Below, piece by piece: positions 45,778 to 54,034 of a DNA stretch of 64,000 nucleotides (its first letter is position 1; every line of letters begins with the position of its first letter). The translations under genes and the position numbers were made by a program. The stretch comes from CAYQEC01 sp964569015 (lineage in GTDB: Bacteria > Actinomycetota > Acidimicrobiia > Spongiisociales > UBA5794). A model generated the notes under the pieces. That model ran no database searches. It was not told the DNA's origin and was given only the letters and a program-made list of their open reading frames with translations. Where the stretch lies: positions 20,808-84,807 of the forward strand of contig CAZMSN010000004.1 of the NCBI GenBank assembly GCA_964569015.1, in the 5' to 3' direction.

Positions 45778-47313
45778 TCACTGCTCGTCCGGGGTGGTTC
45801 CGTTGCGGTCGACGATCACCTTGTTGAGGGCCAACACGAAGGCTCGGGCGGAGCCCTCCACCACATCGGTGGATACGCCTCTCCCCGAGAACGTGGATGA
45901 CCCTACCTGGACGATCACATTGACCTCTGCCATGGCATCGGCGCCGGAGGTGAGCGGGCTGACTCGGTAGTCGACCAGCGTTGCTGAGATGTCGAAGGCT
46001 TCCTGGATGGCCACGAAGGCGGCATTCACCATTCCGTCTCCTTCGGCTCGAGTCTGGCGCTCCTGTCCCGCTCGCTCGGTGGTCACGACGGCTGCCGGCG
46101 TCTCCCGGCTGCCGCCGGAGACGTGAAATCCCATCAGCCGGATCAGGTCGGGCCCGTGGCCGGTCTCCTCGTCGATGATGGCGCGCAGGCCTTCTTCGGA
46201 GATCTCACCCTTGCGGTCGGCGAGTTCTTTGAAACGGGTGAAGGCCCGAGCGAGGTCCTCGTCGTCGAGCCTGATGTCCAAGTGCTCGAGCGCATCGATG
46301 AAAGCGGCCCGTCCCGAGTGCTTGCCGAGCACGAGCGAGCTCTTTTGGCCGACGGAGCTCGCGTCCATGATCTCGTAGGTTTCCCGGTCCCGCAGCACCC
46401 CGTGCTGGTGGATGCCCGCTTCATGGGCGAAGGCGTTGCGGCCGACGACCGCCTTGTTGTACTGGATCGGGTAGCCGGTGAGGCGCGATACCAAGCGAGA
46501 GGTCTCGAAGATCTGGGTGGTGTCGGCGCCGACCTCGACTCCGAAGTAGTCCTGGCGGGTCTTCACCGCCATGATGATCTCCTCGGTGGAGGTGTTGCCG
46601 GCGCGCTCCCCGATGCCGTTGATGGCGCACTCGATCTGCCGTGCCCCGGCGCGAATCGCCGACAGCGAGTTGGCGACGGCGAGACCGAGATCGTTGTGGC
46701 AGTGGGTCGAGATGATCACCTTCTCGTTCCCGTTCCGCACGTCGGCGTAGACCCGTGCGATCAACGCCGCGAAGTCCGAGGGCACCGCGTAGCCGACGGT
46801 GTCGGGGATGTTGATGGTGGTTGCCCCGGCTACGACGGCCCGGCGGCAGGTCTCGACGACGAAGTCGGGATCGCTGCGGGTGGCGTCCTGGGGAGAGAAC
46901 TCGACGTCGTCGCTGTAGCGGCGGGCCCGCTCCACTCCCTCGGTGACGGCCTTGAGCACCTCGTCCTCGGACATGCGCAGCATCGTCTCTCTGTGGATCG
47001 GCGAGGTCGAGATGAAAACGTGGATCCGGCGTCGCTCCGCGGCAGCCACCGCGTCGGCGGCGCGGTCGATGTCGTCGGGGAGGGTGCGGGCCAGGCTGGC
47101 GATGACCGGTCCCCGGACCTCGGCGGCGATGCGGGAGATGGCCTCGAAATCGCCGGGAGACGACGCGGCGAAGCCGGCTTCGATGACGTCTACTCGGAGC
47201 CGCGCCAGTTGATGGGCGATGGCGACCTTCTCGTCCGGAGAGAGGGCGATGCCGGGCGCCTGCTCTCCGTCGCGGAGGGTTGTGTCGAAGATGATCAGAC
47301 GGTCGGTGGACAT
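45778..47313 (-). CDS. leuA: 2-isopropylmalate synthase
   Basis: A 511-residue enzyme condensing acetyl-CoA and 2-oxoisovalerate. The TIM barrel begins IIFDTTLRDGEQAPGIAL and has the metal-binding HCHNDLGLAVAN and NGIGERAGN. The C-terminal LeuA dimer domain (about 390-500) provides leucine feedback inhibition. The length is that of the common bacterial type; the longer (~600 residues) mycobacterial/corynebacterial type is not present. AAGGAG lies upstream of the ATG. The leader peptide and hairpin before it suggest leucine-dependent expression. Confidence 0.96.
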   Translation of the reverse strand: MSTDRLIIFDTTLRDGEQAPGIALSPDEKVAIAHQLARLRVDVIEAGFAASSPGDFEAISRIAAEVRGPVIASLARTLPDDIDRAADAVAAAERRRIHVFISTSPIHRETMLRMSEDEVLKAVTEGVERARRYSDDVEFSPQDATRSDPDFVVETCRRAVVAGATTINIPDTVGYAVPSDFAALIARVYADVRNGNEKVIISTHCHNDLGLAVANSLSAIRAGARQIECAINGIGERAGNTSTEEIIMAVKTRQDYFGVEVGADTTQIFETSRLVSRLTGYPIQYNKAVVGRNAFAHEAGIHQHGVLRDRETYEIMDASSVGQKSSLVLGKHSGRAAFIDALEHLDIRLDDEDLARAFTRFKELADRKGEISEEGLRAIIDEETGHGPDLIRLMGFHVSGGSRETPAAVVTTERAGQERQTRAEGDGMVNAAFVAIQEAFDISATLVDYRVSPLTSGADAMAEVNVIVQVGSSTFSGRGVSTDVVEGSARAFVLALNKVIVDRNGTTPDEQ

Positions 47314-47358
47314 GGGGACTTGCTCCTTGGTGGGTGGCAGAAGAAGATGCGCCTGTGC

Positions 47359-47389
47359 GCCGGGTCGGGTCGTGACGGGCCCGCCCGGC
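47359..47389 (-). promoter_or_regulatory. stem-loop between leuA leader peptide and leuA
   Basis: Arms 47380-47389 and 47359-47369 form a 10-bp GC stem with one bulged base and a 10-nt loop. The stem begins inside the leader peptide's stop codon, so a ribosome on the leader would affect it. No U-run follows, so it is not a classical terminator; it may act by masking translation, by Rho, or as part of a larger leucine element. Confidence 0.5.
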
Positions 47390-47436
47390 TAAGGAAGGAG
47401 CAGGCGAAGGGCGCGAGCGGCGAGTCGGCGGCTCAT
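47389..47436 (-). CDS. leuL: leucine-rich leader peptide of leuA
   Basis: A 15-residue frame, MSRRLAARALRLLLP, with five Leu codons, four of them at positions 10 and 12-14. Its ATG overlaps the ilvC stop (ATGA) and GAGG stands 7 nt upstream, so it would be translated by coupling. It ends 75 bp before leuA and leads straight into a stem-loop. This is the layout of amino-acid attenuation, and leucine leader peptides before leuA are known in actinobacteria. An unusual point is its location inside an operon, immediately after ilvC. Confidence 0.72.
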   Translation of the reverse strand: MSRRLAARALRLLLP

Positions 47437-48449
47437 GCCTCGTCCTCGGGACTGCGCTCGATGAGGAACGGCATCATGGCGCGCAGTTTCCGGCCGACCT
47501 GCTCGACCGGATGCTGGGCGAGGGCCGTCCGTGCCGCCAGCAGGCTGGGGGCCCCGGCGGCGTTCTCCGCCATCCACTCTCGAGCGAATTCGCCGGATTG
47601 GATCTCGCTGAGGATGCGGCGCATCTCGGCCCTGGTCTCGTCCGTGACGATGCGCGGACCGCGGGTGATGTCGCCGTACTCGGCGGTGTCGGACACCGAG
47701 TAGCGCATCCAGGTGAGGCCGCCCTCGTAGAGCAGGTCGACGATGAGCTTCAGCTCGTGGAGCACCTCGAAGTAGGCCATCTCGGCCGGGTAGCCGGCTT
47801 CGGTCAGCGTCTCGAAGGCTCCCCGGATGAGGGCGTCGACCCCGCCGCAGAGGATGACTTGCTCACCGAAGAGGTCGGTCTCGGTCTCATCTCGGAATGT
47901 GGTCTCGATGACCCCGGCCCTGGTGGCACCGATGCCGTGGGCATAGGAGAGGGCGAGGGGCTTCGCCTCGCCGGTCGCGTCCTGGTGCACCGCCACGAGC
48001 GCCGGCACGCCGCTGCCTTCCTGGTACTGGCGTCGGACGAGGTGCCCGGGCCCCTTGGGGGCGACCATGGCGACGTCGACGTCGGGTGGGGCGGTGATGT
48101 AGCCGAAGTGGATGTTGAAGCCGTGCGCGAAGAGCAGGGCGTCTCCGGCTTGGAGGTTGGGCGCGATCGCCTCCTCGTACAGCGGCTTCTGGTGCTGGTC
48201 GGGTACCAGGATCATGGTGACGTCGGCCCAGTCCGCTGCCTCGTCGGGGGCGACGACCTTGAGCCCTGCAGCGGCGACGGCGGGACGGCGTCGGCTGTTG
48301 TCGCGGAGGCCGACCACGACGTCGACGCCGGAGTCCTTGAGATTGAGCGCGTGGGCATGGCCCTGGCTGCCGTAGCCGATCACTGCCACCTTGCGGTTGG
48401 CGATGATCGCCGGATTGGCGTCCTTCTCGTAGTACATGGTGCTGGTCAT
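47433..48449 (-). CDS. ilvC: ketol-acid reductoisomerase, class I
   Basis: A 338-residue NADPH enzyme of isoleucine/valine synthesis. The Rossmann motif VAVIGYGSQGHAHALNLKDSG is at the N-terminus. The knotted C-terminal domain carries the metal ligands in DLFGEQ and the E-rich YFEVLHELKLIVDLLYEGG. ATG 48449 is chosen for the GAGGAG 9 nt upstream and because it starts the conserved MYYEKDAN region. It follows ilvN by 32 bp. Confidence 0.96.
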   Translation of the reverse strand: MTSTMYYEKDANPAIIANRKVAVIGYGSQGHAHALNLKDSGVDVVVGLRDNSRRRPAVAAAGLKVVAPDEAADWADVTMILVPDQHQKPLYEEAIAPNLQAGDALLFAHGFNIHFGYITAPPDVDVAMVAPKGPGHLVRRQYQEGSGVPALVAVHQDATGEAKPLALSYAHGIGATRAGVIETTFRDETETDLFGEQVILCGGVDALIRGAFETLTEAGYPAEMAYFEVLHELKLIVDLLYEGGLTWMRYSVSDTAEYGDITRGPRIVTDETRAEMRRILSEIQSGEFAREWMAENAAGAPSLLAARTALAQHPVEQVGRKLRAMMPFLIERSPEDEA

Positions 48450-48481
48450 GCCGCTGTGCTCCTCGAACGCGTTCCTCGCAT

Positions 48482-48991
48482 TCAAGCCGATCTCAGGGTG
48501 GGCTTGGCTCCGTTTCTGTTCTTGGCGTCCCGTGACAGCGCGATGCGGCCCGATTTGGCCAGGTCCACCACGCCGTACGGTCTCATCAGCTCGAGGAAAT
48601 CGGCGAGCCGCGCCGGGTCGCCGGTCACCTCGAAGGTGATGGTGGCGGCGCCCACGTCGACGGCCTTCGCCTCGAAGATGGCCGCGGCGTCGAGGACCTC
48701 GCCGCGCTGCTTGCGGTCTGCGCTCACCCGCAGCAGCATCACCTCCCGCTCCAACGTCTCGCTGGGGACCATCTCAGTGACCTTGACGGTGTGCACGAGC
48801 TTGTAGAGCTGCTTGATGATCTGCTCCATGTCGGGCCCGTCGATGACCATGGTGATGCGAGAGAAGAGCGGGTCGGTGGTCGGGCCCACCGCCAGAGAGT
48901 GGATGTTGAAGCCGCGCCGGGCGAACATCGACGCCACCCGGGCGAGCACGCCGGGCTTGTTCTCGACCAGCACGCTGATGACGTGGTTCAT
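48482..48991 (-). CDS. ilvN: acetolactate synthase small (regulatory) subunit
   Basis: A 169-residue protein with an N-terminal ACT domain (HVISVLVENKPGVLARVASMFARRGFNIHSLAVG) that binds valine, and the C-terminal ALS_ss_C domain (RVSADRKQRGEVLDAAAIF). It activates IlvB and confers feedback inhibition. The ATG overlaps the ilvB stop by 4 bp. Confidence 0.96.
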   Translation of the reverse strand: MNHVISVLVENKPGVLARVASMFARRGFNIHSLAVGPTTDPLFSRITMVIDGPDMEQIIKQLYKLVHTVKVTEMVPSETLEREVMLLRVSADRKQRGEVLDAAAIFEAKAVDVGAATITFEVTGDPARLADFLELMRPYGVVDLAKSGRIALSRDAKNRNGAKPTLRSA

Positions 48992-50706
48992 GTCAGATCC
49001 TCCGGGCCGAGGGCGATGTTGTCGTTCGATCCACCTGCCGTGACCATGGGGAACACCATGGCGTCGGGATCACAGAGGAACTCGACCACGACGGGCCGGT
49101 CGTTGATGGCGAGTGCTTTCTCCAGCGTCGGGGCTACTTCGTCGGGATGCTCGGCACGCAGCCCGACGCAGCCCATCGCCTCGGCCAGCTTGACGTAGTC
49201 GGGGATGTCGCTGCCCAGCTCGGTGGCGCTGTAGCGCTCGTTGTAGAAGAGCTGCTGCCACTGTTTCACCAGTCCCAGCGACCCGTTGTTCATGACGGCG
49301 ATCTTGACCGGGATCTTCTCTGTGCTGGCGGTGATCAGCTCCTGCATGGTCATCTGGAAGCAGCCGTCGCCGTCGATGGCGAAGACGATCTCGTCCGGCA
49401 TGCCGGCCTTGGCGCCAACGGCGGCAGGGATCCCATAGCCCATCGTTCCCAGGCCTCCCGAGTTGATCCACGTGTTGGGTCGTTCGAAGCCCCAGTGCAG
49501 CGATGCCCACATCTGGTGCTGTCCCACCCCGGAGACCAGGATCACGTTCCCCCCGGTGAGCCGGTGGAGCTCTTCGATGACGTAGGGCTGCTGGATCGGG
49601 CCGTTGGGATCCTGATCGCAGCGCAGTAGATGATGCTCCTGCCAATCCCGCAGCGTTGCGAACCACGCTTCCCGGGCGGGTGCCGGGTCGTCCCCGAGAC
49701 GGGTCCGCAGCTCCTCGATCAATTGGCCGAGCACGGCGGCGGCGTCTCCCACGATAGGAACGTCCGCGGTGCGCACTTTGCCGATCTCGGCCGGGTCAAC
49801 GTCGACGTGGATGACCTTGGCGCGTGGGGCGAAGGCTTCGACGTTACCGGTGACCCGATCGTCGAAGCGGGCGCCGATGGTGATCAGCAGGTCGGATTGC
49901 TGCATCGCCGTGGTGGCGGTGTAGTTGCCGTGCATGCCCGGCATCCCGAGGGCGAGCGGGTGCGAGTCGGGAATGGCGCCGCGGGCCATCAGCGTTGTGA
50001 CCACAGGCAGGTTGGCGGCCTCGGCGAAGCGCCGGAGCAGGTCGGAGGCGCCGGCGCGGATGATGCCGCCACCGGCGTACAGCACAGGCTGCTCGGCTTC
50101 CTGGATCAAGTCGATGGCGGCCTTCACCTGGCGTGGGTGGCCTCGGGTGCTCGGCTTGTAGCCGGGCAGGTCGAGTTCGCCCGCCCGATGCCACTCCATC
50201 GTCGCTGCCTGGACGTCCTTCGGGATGTCGACCAAGACCGGGCCGGGGCGTCCGGTGGAAGCGAGATGGAATGCCTCGCGGATCACGTCGGGGATCTCGT
50301 CGGCGCTGGCGACGAGATAGTTGTGTTTGGTGCACGGCATCGAGATGCCCCAGGTGTGGGCCTCCTGGAAGGCGTCGTTTCCGATCGAGGCCGTCGCCAC
50401 CTGGCCGGTGATCGCCACCACCGGGATGGAGTCCATGTGGGCGTCTTGGAGGGCCGTGATGAGGTTGGTGGCTCCGGGCCCCGAGGTTGCCATGACGACA
50501 CCGACCCGGCCGGTGGCGTGGGCAAAACCGGAGGCCATGTGCCCAGCGCCTTGCTCGTGACGTGCGAGGATGTGGCGGATCGAGCTGTCGAGCAGGAAAT
50601 CGTAGGTTGGGAGGATCGCTCCGCCGGGGATGCCGAAGACGACCTCGACGCCTTCGAGCTCGAGAGCTCGTATCAGCGCTTGCGCTCCGGTGAGTGTTTC
50701 GCTCAT
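48988..50706 (-). CDS. ilvB: acetolactate synthase catalytic subunit
   Basis: A 572-residue thiamine-diphosphate and FAD enzyme. The catalytic Glu is in LARHEQGAGHMASGFA; the ThDP motif is GDGCFQMTMQELITASTEKIPVKIAVMNN. It makes acetolactate or acetohydroxybutyrate from pyruvate. A leader peptide and intrinsic terminator precede it, so transcription should fall when branched-chain aminoacyl-tRNAs are plentiful. Confidence 0.97.
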   Translation of the reverse strand: MSETLTGAQALIRALELEGVEVVFGIPGGAILPTYDFLLDSSIRHILARHEQGAGHMASGFAHATGRVGVVMATSGPGATNLITALQDAHMDSIPVVAITGQVATASIGNDAFQEAHTWGISMPCTKHNYLVASADEIPDVIREAFHLASTGRPGPVLVDIPKDVQAATMEWHRAGELDLPGYKPSTRGHPRQVKAAIDLIQEAEQPVLYAGGGIIRAGASDLLRRFAEAANLPVVTTLMARGAIPDSHPLALGMPGMHGNYTATTAMQQSDLLITIGARFDDRVTGNVEAFAPRAKVIHVDVDPAEIGKVRTADVPIVGDAAAVLGQLIEELRTRLGDDPAPAREAWFATLRDWQEHHLLRCDQDPNGPIQQPYVIEELHRLTGGNVILVSGVGQHQMWASLHWGFERPNTWINSGGLGTMGYGIPAAVGAKAGMPDEIVFAIDGDGCFQMTMQELITASTEKIPVKIAVMNNGSLGLVKQWQQLFYNERYSATELGSDIPDYVKLAEAMGCVGLRAEHPDEVAPTLEKALAINDRPVVVEFLCDPDAMVFPMVTAGGSNDNIALGPEDLT

Positions 50707-50742
50707 GTTTGGTCTCCTGGTCGGCGGGTGCCCTCGGGTACG

Positions 50743-50766
50743 AAAAAACCCTCCGGGTGGAGGGTT
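50743..50766 (-). terminator. intrinsic terminator (attenuator) before ilvB
   Basis: On the minus strand AACCCTCC and GGAGGGTT form a perfect 8-bp stem with an ACCC loop, followed directly by a T-run (six T in all, two of them in the stem). It lies 37 bp upstream of ilvB and downstream of the leader peptide. Confidence 0.85.
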
Positions 50767-50768
50767 GG

Positions 50769-50803
50769 AGGCGCATACGGGTCTGTTGGCGTCGTATGCG
50801 CCT
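50769..50803 (-). promoter_or_regulatory. leader stem-loop preceding the ilvB attenuator
   Basis: An 11-bp perfect inverted repeat, AGGCGCATACG at 50769-50779 and its complement at 50793-50803, with a 13-nt loop. One arm overlaps the leader peptide stop codon. It probably serves as the pause hairpin, with a CCTCC in its distal arm able to pair alternatively with the GGAGG of the terminator. Confidence 0.65.
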
Positions 50804-50837
50804 ACGTGACGAGTACGAGGATGGAGTGGGTGGTCAT
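50802..50837 (-). CDS. ilvL: Ile/Leu/Val leader peptide of the ilvBNC operon
   Basis: An 11-residue frame, MTTHSILVLVT, with five consecutive branched-chain codons (Ile, Leu, Val, Leu, Val). It is followed by a pause hairpin and an intrinsic terminator. Aggaacc upstream of the ATG gives a weak AGGA ribosome binding site. This is the standard layout of transcription attenuation of ilv operons. Confidence 0.85.
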   Translation of the reverse strand: MTTHSILVLVT

Positions 50838-50863
50838 GGTTCCTGGGTTGTCGGTCAAGTGCG

Positions 50864-50891
50864 AGTATGCCACTTCGCGGTTGGGTGTCAA
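50864..50891 (-). promoter_or_regulatory. ilvBNC promoter
   Basis: On the minus strand a perfect -35 TTGACA (50886-50891) is separated by 16 bp from CATACT (50864-50869), four of six for the -10. Transcription would start about 20 nt before the leader peptide ATG, which suits an attenuator leader. Confidence 0.65.
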
Positions 50892-50936
50892 ACCGAGGAG
50901 CGCCCGGATGTGTGGTCGGCAGGGAATGATGGGGAC

Positions 50937-52163
50937 ATGAGCAATCTCGACAGCGCCGTTGCCGAAGTGCTCGCCCCGGCGGTCATCGCGGCGCGTAAGG
51001 CATTGGGGGACATGGGGTTCGAGGAGATCCCGGCGCCACTTCGCAAGATCGCGGCTCGGCAGGGCGGGCGTCTGCCGCCACCTCTGGCGCGCCGGGTCAT
51101 CCTCGAGCTCGATCGTGACGAGTGGCTCCGCTCCAAAGCGGCGGAGGTGCTGGCCGAGGGAACCGCCGATGCCGCCACCGTGGCGTTTCTGGAACGGCCC
51201 GAAGGATGGTGGGCGACGGTGGCGACGGCTGCCGCCGAGCAGCGAGCGCGCGGAGAGGTGGATCGTGGCGCCAATCTGGAGCGACGCATCGACGAGTTGT
51301 CGGTGCAGCTCGGCGAGGCGAAGCGGCGGCTGAAGAGAGCGAAGGTGGAATCTGCCGCCGCGGCTCGTCGTGCTGAGGGCCGGATCGAGGAACTGCGGGG
51401 GAGACTCCGCGGCGCCGGCGCCTCCGAGGGTGGGAACGAACCGACGCCGAAGGCTCAGATCGCGGATCTGCAGCGGCGGCTCGAAGCGGAGCGAGACCTC
51501 CGGGCCACGGCTGAGGCCGACGCGGCGTCGTGCCGGCAGGACGTGCGCCGTCTGCGCCGGGAGCGTGCCGACGCCGAGCGGCGCCTGGCGGCTCGTGGCT
51601 CGTCGTCTCTGCCTTCTGATCCGATCGAGCTGGCCCGGTTCCTCGATCTGCAAGTGGCGGGCCTCGGAAGATCGGCGCCGCAGGCACTGGATACATCAGG
51701 CGCGCCCCTCTGCCCGAAGCTGCCGGCCGGGATCGCGCCGGATTCGAGCGAGGCGATGCGGTGGCTGCTGTCGCAGGGCAGCTCGCTCACGGTGATCGTC
51801 GACGGCTACAACGTGCTGCACCAGCTCGAAGCGGCCGGCCCCTCGGCTCGAGGAGGGCGCCGGCGCCTCAACGACGAGCTTCGCCGGTGGCGGCGACTCT
51901 CGGCTTCTCCCCTCCGTGTGGTCGTCGTGTACGACTCGTCATCGCCCGAGCCGCGGCGAGCGAGGAGCGGGGTGAGCGGGCTCGAGATTCGCTTTGCTGC
52001 GGAGGATCGGTCGGCCGACGAGGAAGTGGTGGAGCTGGCGGGTGTGGTGGAAGGCCCGGTGGTGGTGATCAGCAGCGACCGTGAGATCCGCGATCATGCC
52101 GAGGCGGCGGGGGCATTGACCCTGTGGACCGAAGCGCTCGTGAACTGGGTGACGGGGCGCTGA
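50937..52163 (+). CDS. coiled-coil protein with C-terminal NYN (PIN-like) nuclease domain
   Basis: A 408-residue protein. An N-terminal helical part (1-~110) precedes a strongly charged coiled coil (about 115-235), and a NYN domain follows from about residue 290 (SLTVIVDGYNVLHQLEAAG, then RVVVVYDSSSPEP, RSADEEVVELAG, VVVISSDREIRDHAEAAGA). The acidic residues of the NYN active site are present, so RNase activity is likely. Similar actinobacterial proteins are uncharacterised. It is divergent from the ilv promoter, 46 bp away. Confidence 0.85.
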   Translation: MSNLDSAVAEVLAPAVIAARKALGDMGFEEIPAPLRKIAARQGGRLPPPLARRVILELDRDEWLRSKAAEVLAEGTADAATVAFLERPEGWWATVATAAAEQRARGEVDRGANLERRIDELSVQLGEAKRRLKRAKVESAAAARRAEGRIEELRGRLRGAGASEGGNEPTPKAQIADLQRRLEAERDLRATAEADAASCRQDVRRLRRERADAERRLAARGSSSLPSDPIELARFLDLQVAGLGRSAPQALDTSGAPLCPKLPAGIAPDSSEAMRWLLSQGSSLTVIVDGYNVLHQLEAAGPSARGGRRRLNDELRRWRRLSASPLRVVVVYDSSSPEPRRARSGVSGLEIRFAAEDRSADEEVVELAGVVEGPVVVISSDREIRDHAEAAGALTLWTEALVNWVTGR

Positions 52164-52272
52164 GCGGCGGCGGGGCCAGTCGCACACTCTGACGGGACCG
52201 GAGTTTCTGTCACACCGGCCGGATACGGTGATCGCAGTGAATGGATCGTGCCGGGACGAGCAGAGGAGGCGG

Positions 52273-52479
52273 GTGTTGTTCATCGACTGCGACGACTGCG
52301 CCATGCGGCACACCGCCGCCTGTGACGAGTGCATCGTGCCGGTCCTGCTCCACCAGCTCGCGGGGCCGTTCGAGCTGGCCGAGGATGAGGGCCGGGCTCT
52401 CGAATACCTCTCGGAGGCCGGTCTGGTCGCCCCGCTGCGCCTGGTGCCGATGGCCGACAGCGACGCCGCAACCGGTTGA
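52273..52479 (+). CDS. small cysteine-rich actinobacterial protein
   Basis: A 68-residue protein beginning VLFIDCDDCAMRHTAACDECIVPVLL, with CxxC and a second CxxC eight residues on, then an acidic middle and LSEAGLVAPLRLVP. It resembles a small conserved actinobacterial protein of unknown function that I recall only by pattern. AGGAGG lies 3 nt before GTG 52273 and 6 nt before a TTG at 52276. A longer form from GTG 52237 is possible, since TACGGT (52224) lies 7 nt before it. Confidence 0.65.
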   Translation: MLFIDCDDCAMRHTAACDECIVPVLLHQLAGPFELAEDEGRALEYLSEAGLVAPLRLVPMADSDAATG

Positions 52480-52511
52480 CGGCGGCGCCCAGCTCTTGGA
52501 GTAGCGGACCT

Positions 52512-53408
52512 CTAGCGCCTCGGGTGCGTTGATTGACCGGCCGACGCTTCTTCGTTTCCCACCTGCTCAGGCGGGGTGACGGGATCCGCATCGGTCGCGG
52601 CGCCGGCTCCGGAGGCGCCGGCCTCGTGCCTGATCGTTGCCAGGCTCCGCATTGCCTCATACGTGCTGGACGTGGAGGCATCTTCGATGCTATTCGCCGG
52701 CCCGTCGCCATCTTGGGCCCCGCCGGTGTCGTCGTTCCCGTTCTCATCCTGGTGAGCGGGGCGGGGAGCCTCGACGGTGCCTTGGGGGTCGGAGCTGCCT
52801 TCTCCGCTCGTGCCCTGGTTGCCGACACCGCCTCCTTCGCCGTTGCCGCCAACACGGTCTCCGCCCGTTCCCTCGCCGCCCCGGCCGTCGCCCGGAGGGT
52901 TGCTGGTGGTGGGGCCGTCACCCGGTGGGTTGTCCCCGACAGGGCGAATGCGATCGACCGCCCGCTCGAAACGTCGGCGCAGCTCGGCGCCGTCGTCGAG
53001 ATTCTCCAGGGCAAGGCGGGCTCGCTCCATTTGCCGAGCGATGACGGTCGCCTCGGCATCTCGATCGAGCAGGGTCTCGAGCTCGTCGATGCGATGCTCG
53101 GCAGGAAGATCATGGTCGATGACCGAACGCACACGTTCGGTGAGCTGCTTCACCGGGTAGAGGAGGTCGCCGGGCACTGTGTCCTCGGCGGCAACAGCCA
53201 CACCCACCGGTGCCGTCGCCAGGATCAGGCTGGCGAGAGCGAACGAGATTCGATGACGCAGGGGCCGCCGGCGGGACGCCACGGTGCTCGCCGGGGTGTT
53301 CGCCAGCGCCGCCCGCAAAGTGGCGAGATGGCGTCCCTCGACTTCGGGCGTGATCGAGATCGCATACCGGCGGAGCCGCTCGGCACACTGATCCGGATTG
53401 CGGTTCAT
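52512..53408 (-). CDS. DUF5667-like membrane protein, partner of the ECF sigma factor
   Basis: A 298-residue protein. Residues 1-50 are cytoplasmic and basic, one transmembrane helix follows (about 52-73, ISFALASLILATAPVGVAVAAE), then DTVPGDLLYPVKQLTERVRS, typical of DUF5667, and a helical part with EHRIDELETLLDRDAEA. The last ~130 residues are Gly/Asn/Asp/Ser-rich and disordered. Genes of this type commonly follow ECF sigma genes; here the start overlaps the sigma stop by 4 bp. An anti-sigma role is inferred. Confidence 0.78.
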   Translation of the reverse strand: MNRNPDQCAERLRRYAISITPEVEGRHLATLRAALANTPASTVASRRRPLRHRISFALASLILATAPVGVAVAAEDTVPGDLLYPVKQLTERVRSVIDHDLPAEHRIDELETLLDRDAEATVIARQMERARLALENLDDGAELRRRFERAVDRIRPVGDNPPGDGPTTSNPPGDGRGGEGTGGDRVGGNGEGGGVGNQGTSGEGSSDPQGTVEAPRPAHQDENGNDDTGGAQDGDGPANSIEDASTSSTYEAMRSLATIRHEAGASGAGAATDADPVTPPEQVGNEEASAGQSTHPRR

Positions 53409-54013
53409 CGATCCGCCTCCTCGGAAGCTCGCGGTGGGTGCTCGCGTCCTTTCTCTCGGAGAGACGCCGGGGACGGGCCAGATTCGACGGCGGTGAGCAA
53501 CGCGCGCAACTTGCGCTCAGCGCGGGCAGCGGCGGCGTACACCGCGGCACGGTTGCCACCGACGATCTTGGCGATCTCGTCGCCGCTCAGCCCGACCACG
53601 TGCTTGAGCACCAGCAGGGTGCGCTGGCGGTCGCTCATCTGCCGCATGGCCTGTTCGAGCTCGGGATCCACGTCGCCCTGCTCGAAATCGGCGGCGGGCG
53701 GCTCAGGAACCACCGACGCCAGCTTCTCGGGGTGCCGGCTGCGCCGGCGCAGCTCGTCGAGACAGGTGAATCGCACGCTGCGGAAGAGCCAGGCACGCAA
53801 CGAACGGCCGTCGCCGCGTATCGTGGGGGCGGCCTTCACCAGCTCGAGGAATGCCTGCTGGACGGCGTCCTCGGCCGCTCGCCGATCGTGGAGCATGCCG
53901 AACGCGAACGAAGCGAGCGCGCTCGCGGTGAGGCGGTAGACGGTGGCAAAGGCGTCCTCTCGACGTTCTCTGACTCCGGCTACCACCTCATCGAGTTCCG
54001 GGCAACCGCTCAC
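53405..54013 (-). CDS. ECF-type RNA polymerase sigma factor
   Basis: A 202-residue sigma-70 family protein. Region 2 spans about 18-90 (FATVYRLTASALASFAFGMLHDRRAAEDAVQQAFLEL and SLRAWLFRSVRFTCLDELRRR), region 4 about 135-185 (MSDRQRTLLVLKHVVGLSGDEIAKIVGGNRAAVYAAAARAERKL). Region 3 is absent. It starts at GTG 54013, 21 bp after the secreted repeat protein gene, and is co-translated with the DUF5667-like protein. Confidence 0.9.
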   Translation of the reverse strand: MSGCPELDEVVAGVRERREDAFATVYRLTASALASFAFGMLHDRRAAEDAVQQAFLELVKAAPTIRGDGRSLRAWLFRSVRFTCLDELRRRSRHPEKLASVVPEPPAADFEQGDVDPELEQAMRQMSDRQRTLLVLKHVVGLSGDEIAKIVGGNRAAVYAAAARAERKLRALLTAVESGPSPASLREKGREHPPRASEEADR

Positions 54014-54034
54014 GCGGCTGCCCGGTCGATGTTC

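Noticed and set aside
46123..47703. A 526-codon plus-strand frame opposite leuA and the leader region
   Set aside because: Same GC shadow effect; leuA and ilvC on the minus strand have full motifs and good starts.
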